A DNA stretch of 64,000 nucleotides from Rotaria sp. Silwood1 (lineage: Eukaryota > Rotifera > Eurotatoria > Philodinida > Philodinidae). The stretch's first letter is position 1; every line of letters starts with the position of its first letter. Below are positions 55,800 to 64,000 of this stretch, piece after piece. Position numbers and translations under genes: made by a program. Under the pieces are notes generated by a model. That model saw only the letters and a list, made by a program, of their open reading frames with translations. It was not told where the DNA came from and made no database searches. The stretch spans positions 62,001-126,000 of the forward strand of contig CAJNOP010000020.1 in assembly GCA_905250075.1 (NCBI GenBank), in the 5' to 3' direction.

Positions 55800-56151
55800 A
55801 CTCAGCTTCTGAGACACTCGCCGCAGCATTAGAATCATCATCTGCTGTTACTGTTGATGTTACTGGGCTTGCAAATGATTGAATAAGCTTTTTATCAAGA
55901 AATTGAACTGATGAACGTCGGCAAGATCGATATTGTGCTTGATCCGATGCATAACCAGGAGTATTGTTTACAATAATTGGTTCGACAATATCAATTGCTT
56001 CATTTGTATCATTAGGATTCTGAGCAGTAGTATCATTACTATTTTCAGATGGAAGTGTTCGACGATATGCTGATACTGCTGCAGGATTTGAATTTTGTGA
56101 ACGTTGTTGTCTACTATGGGAATGAGATGAGAATATACGTTTTAACGGCAT
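55800..56151 (-). CDS. AHCYL1: AHCYL alternative first exon B
   Basis: Open from ATG 56151 for 117 codons plus one base, ending at GAGT|GTGAGT. It joins in frame to the shared exon at 54966, giving TASDSDSD just after. The N-terminus is basic and serine-rich (MPLKRIFSSHSHSRQQRSQ); the C-terminal part has RRSSVQFLDKKLIQSF, parallel to RRPSVQFIDKNLIRRRSS in exon A. Both exons end with the same GAG T|GTGAG boundary, so they look like duplicates of one ancestral IRBIT N-terminal exon. The ATG at 56151 is the first that gives a plausible soluble N-terminus; frames upstream are cysteine-rich and not convincing. Confidence 0.8.
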
Positions 56152-56652
56152 ATATTTGTAGGTAGAATTTTGATGTCGATGACAGAGTGAAGAAAAAACG
56201 GGGCAAATAAATAGTGTGCAGTGCTTGCAAAAGCAAATTTTTCTTTTTTTTTTTTTGTTGGTGTAGGAACAACAAAAATAACAACAACAAGAATAACAAC
56301 ACAAACAAAAGTTCTTTTTCGTTCTTTATCTCAATGCTATTCTTCTTTACACTCTTCCGAGTGGGTGAATGAATCAATAATAATTCCGATTTTCTTTTAC
56401 TCACAGACTAATGTACTTATACGTCCTTTTTTTCTGTTTTTTTTATGCCCTTCGTATTAACTATAAATACGTATTTATATGGTAATAACAACTTTTACGT
56501 AGTTAATGTGTAAATAGACATAGAAAAAAAAGAGGTATTTTTTTTTTCTTGTGCCAATATTTAAACAAAGCATGAATAGCTGATAACCATTAGTTCATAT
56601 TGATTTCAAACTTGATTGCTTGATAATTACTACGATTTAAAAAATTACTTAC

Positions 56653-56887
56653 ACACACGTTTAGAGATTTGTGTTGGTTGTTCAACATTTGAAAAACGTC
56701 TCTCAATAATATTTGAATTAGCACGAGAACGATAATTATATGATGTTTGAAAATCAACAGTTAATTCATTCGGATTTATTTGTCGTTTTAATGGATGATA
56801 CATTGTTATTACTTTTTTATGATCGACATTAACTAATGAAGTCGAATAGATGCCAGGTACAGGTTTCGCTGAAACGTTTTTATCCAT
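56653..56887 (-). CDS. AHCYL1: AHCYL alternative first exon C
   Basis: Open from ATG 56887 for 78 codons plus one base, ending at GTGT|GTAAGT, again phase 1 and compatible with the shared exon at 54966. It begins MDKNVSAKPVPGIYSTSLVN and ends RRFSNVEQPTQISKRV. It has no VQFxDK motif, so it would give an isoform with a different N-terminus. RRFS and SKR are possible basophilic-kinase contexts. Assignment rests on position, phase, codon use and a strong donor. Confidence 0.65.
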
Positions 56888-57246
56888 AAGAATATATTCC
56901 AGAATCAAATAAAAACCATGTACTAATACTTATAATGATCTGATCGTAAACAACAACCATCACACGAACATTGGAATGAATGACATTCAACAGTAGCAAT
57001 GTGTATTACTCTCATCTCGCTTCACACTTTGCTTTTTATCTTTCAGCATTCTAACCAAAAAAAATATATAAACGCCTACCATGGCATTATCTTTCTCTTT
57101 CATTCTATTGCAACTATATATATACATGTGTGTAAAAAGAACAATGAGATGATTTATGATGCGCTTAACAAAAAAAAACTATGCGTTCTGGAATTTTTCA
57201 TACACCTATTAAATTTTGTCTATGTTACATTTATTAGATGACTTAC

Positions 57247-57319
57247 TGCCTTCAGATAAGACCGAACTTTGTGAATATGAATATTGTCGTCGTGTTGTTG
57301 GATCGAGACAAATACGATG
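57247..57319 (-). CDS. AHCYL1: AHCYL internal 5' exon D
   Basis: A 73-nt exon with an acceptor (TTGTTCTAG) and a donor (GCA|GTAAGT), entering in phase 0 and leaving in phase 1. It encodes HRICLDPTTRRQYSYSQSS followed by VLSEG, similar in style to the RRSLSRSISQSSTDSYSS region of vertebrate IRBIT. It needs an upstream first exon in phase 0; the one at 63538-63807 fits. Confidence 0.6.
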
Positions 57320-58154
57320 CTAGAACAAATCAAAATAAAGAAATTCAATAATTTATTCACAAATGTTTTGAAAAAGAACAAAGGTATGAAAAAGTAATTG
57401 ATTGAATATTAAAAAAAAGAAAAGAAAAGAAAACATAACTAGACTTCTTATACTCATAAAAATCTCAAAACATTTTCGATTACAAAATAAAGCTCATGGT
57501 AAATTTATAATTGATCGAGAATTTTTCGAATGAATTCAATTCGAGCTATCAAAAAAATAGTTTTTAAGTCAATGAAAAACCAATGAGCTAAATGGATGAT
57601 AATTTTTTACTGCATAAAAGTTATGATTTTACGATTCTTTTTCATAGAGTAAGATCATATGATGCTTCTTCAAATATATAAACTCTACACAAAGTAAAAC
57701 GTGCGAAATTCCTTCCGTATGCAAATAAAATTAATTGCTCGAAACTTAAATGTACGCATCAGAATTAAAAAGAATTGACTGTAGCTTTAACAATTCGATA
57801 ACGGTGAGAACTATTTTCAGCCATTGAAAGAGAAGAACTCTGAGCCTTTGCCTTGTCTGATATTTTACATGATTAAATAATGTTAAAACCAATTGTCTTC
57901 ACAAAACATTCAGAAAAAATGCATAACGCCAGTGTTCTATTTCGATGTTATTTTAATCTTGACATATACTTCAGATCTACAGTGCAAAGGACAATTTAGC
58001 TGATTATCTTCTTATAAGGATGTAAAATAAAAAAAATTCGGTCATGCTTAAACTGACTTCATCGGCTCCTATAAAAAACTATATTCTTTTTATCAGTTAC
58101 TATATTTCATAGCGCTGAGTAGGACGACATAGTGTGGATGCAGGTGTCCGACTG

Positions 58155-58351
58155 AGTGTGGGTGTGGGTGTGGGTGTGAGTATGGGTGTAGGTGTGGGTG
58201 GGTGTGGGGTGTAGGGTGTGGGTGGGGGTGGGGGGGGGGGGGGGGGGGGATGTGGGTGTCTGACTGAGCGTGGGTGTGGGCGGTCGTAGTTATGNNNNNN
58301 NNNNGGATGTGGGTGTCTGACTGAGCGTGGGTGTGGGCGGTCGTAGTTATG
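58155..58351 (+). repeat. Interstitial TGTGGG-type telomere-like tract with poly-G
   Basis: From about 58155 the plus strand runs as variants of TGTGGG (TGTGGG, TGTGAG, TATGGG, TGTAGG), then denser GGGTG words, a run of 20 G (58230-58249), and further TGTGGG words. Bdelloid telomeres are known to carry TGTGGG repeats. The tract is imperfect, as old interstitial telomere sequence would be. Confidence 0.7.
58295..58304. other. Assembly gap (10 N) flanked by an exact 47-bp duplicate
   Basis: The 47 bp before the gap (58248-58294) are repeated exactly after it (58305-58351), starting GGATGTGGGTGTCTGACTGA. This is what a failed overlap merge between two contig ends looks like; the real genome may have a single copy or a longer repeat here. 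Confidence 0.9.
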
Positions 58352-58517
58352 GATGCAACAAATCCTATTTTACTTCATAAAGATTTTAAATTTTCGACAT
58401 GAAAACTGCCCAACTCCAAACAAATATTTGTGCCAATTATAACCACTTTCATTAGTTCTACTTGATGCTGGCACTTTATATACAAAACTCAAAAAAAAAA
58501 CCCGGAAGATTTAGTAG

Positions 58518-58580
58518 GAGGGTGTGGGTGTGGGTGTGAAACTGAGTGTGGATGTAAGCGTGGAGGTAGTGGTGAGGATG
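58518..58580 (+). repeat. Second short TGTGGG-type island
   Basis: A short G-rich tract beginning AGGGTGTGGGTGTGGGTGTG, 150 bp beyond the main one and in the same orientation, sharing the ACTGAGTGTGG word with it. The two probably belonged to one longer tract. Confidence 0.55.
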
Positions 58581-59188
58581 GATGTGAATTTCTGTTTTTG
58601 TCCTCACTAGCACTCACGCCTAGACCTAAAAATGTTTCTGATTTTCATATTACTCATGTCTCGATAACAGTAATAAGCAAAAGCTGATATTCTAACATAG
58701 AATAAATCTAGACATCTAGTATATGTACTGTAGTGCTCGTTGGATTGATTTTGAACCCGGTCAAATCTAGGTACAGCTCTGAAAGTTTTCCGTTAACTGG
58801 TTCAGAGCTGAAAATTTTGGACCTGACAAACTCTAGTGAATTGTGAATATCAGTCTTGATCAATGTAGAAGTATAGGAGAAGCGAATATTGCAGGAAAGG
58901 ATTTAAACTTATTTTATACCGTTTATGTCATTGTCAAATAAACCAAGTTTACGAAGTTTTCTGAGTTGTTATCAAACTTTTCTTAAAATAGAACATTATT
59001 CTCACGAGGTTTTTCCGAATGTTTTTCGAAGATGATGAGTTTTAAAATGATTTTATCTTATACAATATCAGACAAAACCACCTCTGGAGTTCTTATTTTC
59101 CGATTGGTGAAAACCACAAGTTGCCAAGTGTTACCGTTGTTAAATTATTGAGCCTACATCTATCTCTTTTTAATTCTGTTTCAGATAT

Positions 59189-59780
59189 TAATGTCGGATT
59201 TTTTAAAAAGTACTAAAGACCATTTTTTGAATAACTTGTCAACGGTTCAAGCTACAGACGTCGAGTTTTCACCGTTAGAAAGAGCAAGGCGGGGACGTCA
59301 ATCTATATAAGAATCCGTTAAGTTCAAGCCTCTTTTCTATAGCTGTTTGCAGTCAAATATTTTTTTGTTGTCTATTTTCATGAGTTTTCGTGACAAGTTA
59401 ACATCAAATTAGACCAAAATGCAGCCCCAATCTCCCTGTATTTGTGCTAAAATTTTCATATTTTAACATCAAAGTGGAAGGAAAAAAACGAGAAGAAAAC
59501 GCAGAGATTTGAAAATTTTAGCACAAATACAGGGAGATTTGGGCTACATTTTGGTCTAATTTGATGTTAACTTGTCACGAAAACTCATGAAAATAGACAA
59601 CAAAAAAATATCTGATTGCAAACAGCTATAGAAAAGAGGCTTGAACTTAATGAATCTTATACAGATCGACGTTTCCCGCCTTGCTCTTTCTAACGGTAAA
59701 AACCCGACGTCTGTAGCTTGAACCGTTGAACAGTTATTCAAAAAAATGGTCGTTAGTACTTTTAAAAAAATCCGACATTA
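59189..59780. mobile_element. Near-perfect 592-bp palindrome (foldback element)
   Basis: Left arm 59189-59459 and right arm 59510-59780, about 271 bp each, are reverse complements with scattered mismatches, separated by about 50 bp. The outer end is TAATGTCGGATTTTTT; inner ends meet at GTGCTAAAATTTTCA. There is no long open frame. Foldback or MITE-type element; neither target duplication nor class is clear. Confidence 0.8.
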
Positions 59781-61620
59781 GTTTCTAGATTATAACTGAA
59801 TACTTTTCGAACGCGAGTTTTCCAGTTATATCTGATCCCTAAGAAAACGTCAATGTATTCACCGAAGAAGTCAAGTGTATGTGAGCCACTTTCGTTCATC
59901 CTTTTTGAAGATTACAACAGAACGCAGCAAAAAAGAAACTAAAATAAAATAAGATCATTGATTATCTCATTAAAAGTACTAAAATCTGCTAGATAGAGAT
60001 TTCATTTAAAATAAAATTAACAAATTAAAATAGTTTTTATTAATTCAAATAATTGATTGGTGCAATTACTTTAATCGATCTGATCACCGAACAGTTATAA
60101 TTCTGATCGTTTGGGCTAACTGCTAGAAGAAAAGCAGGAAGCTTTTATATTTCTATTAAAACAACTCATAAAATATATTATATATAAATCACTTTTGAAG
60201 AGAACTATTGGACAAAATTAAGTATCCGACAGTTGTTCAAAGACTAAAGTATTTTCCTTTGATGTTCGTTTTTTAACAAAATTTCAAATTTTTAAAAATC
60301 AAACGTTTAAAGGAAATTGAATAAGATAAAACAAAAAATTGAGATTTCTCATTGGAAAAATATGATACATTTGTCGAATTGAATGGATTTCAATTAGGAG
60401 AAATTAATCAGACGCACTTTTTCGAATTTTTATTTAATTTAAAACTTTGCAATAATATGATATTTTACTAAATCTATATGTTTTATTCATACATCTTTTT
60501 CAATTGATCGAGAAATTATTTTAAAAACTTGACAATCATATAATCTTTTCAATTTTATCATCTAAGATTAAAAATTAACAGGATTAATTTTAATTTCTAG
60601 AGATAAATAAACTTTTAGTTAAAGTTTAGATTGAAAAAATTTTCACTAATTCAATGATTATTTACATCTGTTAAGGTTGAAATTACATCCAGTCTCGGAT
60701 TAAACGAGAAATTTATGCGAGAACTCGAATTGATTTTTATAGATTGATGTCGTCGTTGAACTCTTATGAATGAATTGATAAAAGAAAACAATAGAATTTC
60801 AATTAATACAATAATCCATGAACGAATAAAGTAAAGATTCGAAGGATTATGACCAGTTTCTATTAAAGCAGTTCTTGTCTTTAGAACTGCCCATAATTTT
60901 ATAGATTAAAATTTAGTTAGTCAGCTAATGATTGTGTTAATATTGGAATTTCATTGTTTCGTTCTTAATTAATCAATAGGAAACTGACAAGAACATCGAT
61001 CTTGAAATAAATTCGAGTTTTAGCATGAATTTCCTCTTCAATCTGACATTGAGTGCGTCACATCTCATATCCGAAGTTTGTCTAATAAGAATTTGACAGT
61101 AAGAAATTTTCTTAGGTCTATATATGCTCGCTTTCCAGACCAGCAGATACTTGATCAAAGTCGTTTTGGCTCTACGCATATAATAGAGCATATCGAGCTG
61201 TCAATGAGTCAATAATATTTTCTATTTTCCAAACATGAATGTCAAAGAAAATAATATCATCTTGAAGACTTTTCAGATATTGTAATGTTGATATGCTGTT
61301 GTTCTGTGAATTAAAAAGACTTTGTTTTCTGCAAAAAAAAAACGATTTGAAACAGGAATAGTTGCTATTTTCTAGACAATGTGCTATGCTCTATAAGCTG
61401 GATAGATCGAAAAAAACTTTTAATAAATAAATCAATTGTTCTGAAAAATCGATGTTCTAGAGAACCAGAATATGAAGATTTAAGGAAGTTTTTCATGATC
61501 ATATTCGAAACAAACATGATCGATAATCTACAATCCATTAACTTTCAGTAAAAAAAAAGCAATTGATTAATTGAAAACATTTTCTCATAAGTTAATCCAA
61601 GATTGACCGTAATCTCACGA

Positions 61621-62505
61621 GGAACCGTTTCGAAGTATGAAACTACTTTTGAGTTCGTACTATGTGCACCATGTAGATTTTAATGACCTGTGAATATTCT
61701 TAAGAGAATTCGAATTAATAGCTTATTGTTACTGAAATACTGTATTTTTAATCAAAAATATCGTAGTTTCCCTCAGGAATATACAGCAGTGTTCAGAATT
61801 CCGAAAAAGAAAATTTCGGAAGTTTCGGAGATTTCAAGCATTTGTGTTCGGAATTATACGTTACTTCCTAAAATGATGTAATTTCCGCAATTATGTACTT
61901 ACAGAAATTTCTGAAATTACAGAAATTTCTAAAATTGCTGAAATTTGCAATATGTCTAAAAACTTTTAATTTGCACTGCTAAATAGTAATCGTGCTGATG
62001 GAAATTTTAGAAATATGGGTAATTTCCTTTTTTTGGGAATCTGAACATACCTCGGAATATAAGGAAAACTAAGTTTTAAATATCGATTCTAAACTTTGCA
62101 TTGCATAGATTTAAGCCTTAACGAAAATAGTTTCTTGAGAAAGTTTCAGATTTGTTGATTATGCTTATTGTGTAAGAAGAACACCGGAATTTGCCATTGT
62201 CTATGAACGGAGTAAAAAATATGCTTTTCATTATAGCCGTATCTTAGAATAGAAGCAATCAAAAGATTTGAAACTTTTACATTAAATTGTTTTCATTAAG
62301 ACGTGTCTCTATGCAAAATTTCCAGATAAAAAATTTGTTTTTGTAGTGTTCTTGCGGCGTACCACAATATTCTGATAAACAATACAATATCTCAGCAACA
62401 ATAAACTATTAATTCGAACTCTTTTGAGGATATTCAAGGATCATTAGAGCCTACATGATGTACATAGTGCGAACTCAAAAGTGATTTGACACTTCGAAGC
62501 GTTCC
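61621..62505. mobile_element. 885-bp element with inverted ends of about 100-130 bp, second copy in SLC35C2 intron
   Basis: The left end is GGAACCGTTTCGAAGTATGA and the right end, inverted, is GGAACGCTTCGAAGTGTCAA; both continue with ACTTTTGAGTTCG and an ATGTRCAYCATGTAG word. The interior is AT-rich with no open frame over 65 codons. Related blocks at 6690-7165 show that this is a repeat family. Confidence 0.65.
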
Positions 62506-63537
62506 CTTGTCAGTTTGTATGCTGACATATATTTTGATCCCAAATGAAAATTATTCTCTAATTACTCTTACAAAAAAAAACAGAAAAACATATATATATA
62601 GTAGTAGAAAAATAATTCAAAGAAAAACTATTTAGGTTGATGTTAATTTTCTATTTGGTCTGTCTATTTTTATTTATTATTGTAAATAAAACTTTCTTTA
62701 ATCTTATGAATAAATTTTTCTACTAGTCTAAATATTCCGAATATGATTTGATTGTCAACATTAATCAAATGAACAAAAAGAAAATCGAATAACTAGATTT
62801 CTTTTTTGCCGAAGGAATAACATATATTCTTATCTTACGTTCTCGTCTTGTTTTTTCTTTTAAGATAATATAATTATCTGTGCTATTTCTTTTTATTCTT
62901 ATCTATTACAAGCAACCAAAAAAAAAACAGCCTTATATGAGTAATGCATACTGATGGTAATTATTCTTTTTTTTTTTTTATCTATTTTTGAGTTTGCTTT
63001 TTTCATTCATGAATCGATATGAATCAAATCAAATACATGTCATAGTTTGGAAGTATTGCAAAAAATAATATCTGACACTTGCATGAAAATGCTTGCGTTC
63101 TAGTTCTGTCTTTCATTACATTAAATTGTATTACGGTCTACTTAAAGTGTATAAGTGGTTGGATGAATATAGAAAAATAAATTAAAAAAAAAACAGAAAT
63201 TGACGCCTCAAAATGTAAAAAAAAAAAATAGTCGTTTGAGAAGAAAAAGGAAGAAGAACTATTAATTATGGTCGAAATGAATTGAATAAAAAGGGAAAAC
63301 ATACAAAGAACTATAAAGTTATTATACGAATGGAATCATAATTATCAAAAGAAATTACAGATACGAGAAGATCTTTGTTCGTGCTCATCCTTACGCATCC
63401 ATGCTCATAAAAATAGAAAAATCCTCCTCATGAAATAACTAAAAACCATATTGAAATCATTGAAATACGCTACATTAGTAATAAAAACAAACTTTGACGA
63501 TGTAATAAGATCAACTAATCTTAATGTATACACCCAC

Positions 63538-63807
63538 CGGTTGTCGACTACTACTTTGATTATTTGTAGTTGTTGTATTTAATGTTAAATCATTTTCTGA
63601 TGTGTCTGATTGCATTGGATTTGGTGCATCACGTCCATCCAGACTTAAAACTGGTAATATACCATGAGATTTATTTTGTGGAAGAGGAGCAATTTGTGAA
63701 ACACTGGGTACATAATGAAATTTTGTTTCATTCGATGTATTTATTGGTGTTGTAGGACTTTTATTTGATTTTCGTTTGCTCTTACTTGAACTTTTAAATC
63801 CAAACAT
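63538..63807 (-). CDS. AHCYL1: Candidate distal first exon E of a long AHCYL isoform
   Basis: Open from ATG 63807 (MFGFKSSSKSKRKSNKSPTT) for exactly 90 codons to a donor CAACCG|GTGGGT in phase 0. It is lysine/serine-rich at the start and proline- and serine/threonine-rich after. Joined to exon D and the shared core it gives 575 residues, near the length of vertebrate AHCYL2, which also has a long low-complexity N-terminus. The implied intron is about 6.2 kb and full of repeats, so this could instead start an unrelated gene whose remaining exons I do not see. Confidence 0.5.
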
Positions 63808-64000
63808 TTTATGTTGTTTAAGTTTGAATAGATGTGTTCGTTTGTTTGTTTTCTTTTTGTTATACTTTCTACAATATTAATGAGCAAGTTGGTGGGTTCG
63901 ACATGTCTTGGCTTGTATGATCATCATCACAATCTCATATAAGCCTCTAACACACATACAGACGTAAAACATAGACACGCGCGTCCGCTATGTCAACTCT
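63808..64000. other. Window edge, upstream of exon E
   Basis: Only 193 bases remain. A GT-rich pyrimidine stretch lies upstream of exon E on its sense strand complement. No feature can be supported. Confidence 0.3.

Larger units (their letters stand above)
57320..63537. other. Repeat-rich interval (intron of long AHCYL isoform or intergenic)
   Basis: No gene recognised. It holds the G-rich telomere-like tract with an assembly gap (58.1-58.6 kb), a 0.6-kb palindrome (59.2-59.8 kb) and an inverted-repeat element (61.6-62.5 kb). About 60000-61600 is AT-rich with no coding blocks. Confidence 0.5.

Noticed and set aside
56153..56304. Longer N-terminus for AHCYL exon B from an upstream ATG at 56304
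   Set aside because: It would add a cysteine-rich, hydrophobic and lysine-run sequence unlike the family; the ATG at 56151 is more natural.
55605..56460. Plus-strand frames opposite AHCYL exons A and B
   Set aside because: They mirror the minus-strand coding exons and polypyrimidine flanks; low-complexity phenylalanine/serine runs.

Overview
This is a strongly AT-rich eukaryotic window carrying seven recognisable protein-coding loci, all split by introns (many only 50-60 nt, GT-AG). The genes are animal genes: an innexin (protostome gap junction), a CARMIL actin regulator, a ROS/sevenless-type receptor tyrosine kinase, an IRBIT/AHCYL protein, ARL2, an SLC35C2-type transporter and a TMEM26-like membrane protein. 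A G-rich tract made of TGTGGG hexamer variants matches the telomere repeat reported for bdelloid rotifers. With the compact introns and many short inverted-repeat elements, a bdelloid rotifer (Rotaria-like) is my best guess. This is inference; no search was run.

Layout. 1-3.5 kb: no confident gene. 3.5-8.0 kb: SLC35C2 on the minus strand, with a complete TMEM26-like gene on the plus strand inside one of its introns. 8.0-11.7 kb: decayed repeats. 11.7-22.6 kb: a 28-exon CARMIL gene, minus. 22.6-27.2 kb: mobile-element debris and a coiled-coil pseudogene. 27.2-29.8 kb: a complete four-exon innexin, minus. 29.8-37.3 kb: two long terminal-inverted-repeat elements. 37.3-37.6 kb: a second innexin first exon with nothing recognisable following it. 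39.3-46.5 kb: a 17-exon ROS-like kinase, minus. 46.5-49.9 kb: intergenic. 49.9-50.9 kb: ARL2, minus. 51.2-63.8 kb: an AHCYL gene, minus, with up to four alternative 5' coding ends. The long upstream interval of AHCYL holds the telomere-like tract, a 10-N assembly gap, a near-perfect 0.6 kb palindrome and another inverted-repeat element.

I joined exons by hand using GT-AG signals and reading phase. Every gene model given keeps a continuous frame across its junctions. The most interesting architecture is alternative 5' coding exons: AHCYL has four that all reach one shared exon in the same phase. The innexin has two TM1/extracellular-loop-1 exons with identical phase and the same arginine at the junction. 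All six large transcription units except TMEM26 are on the minus strand.
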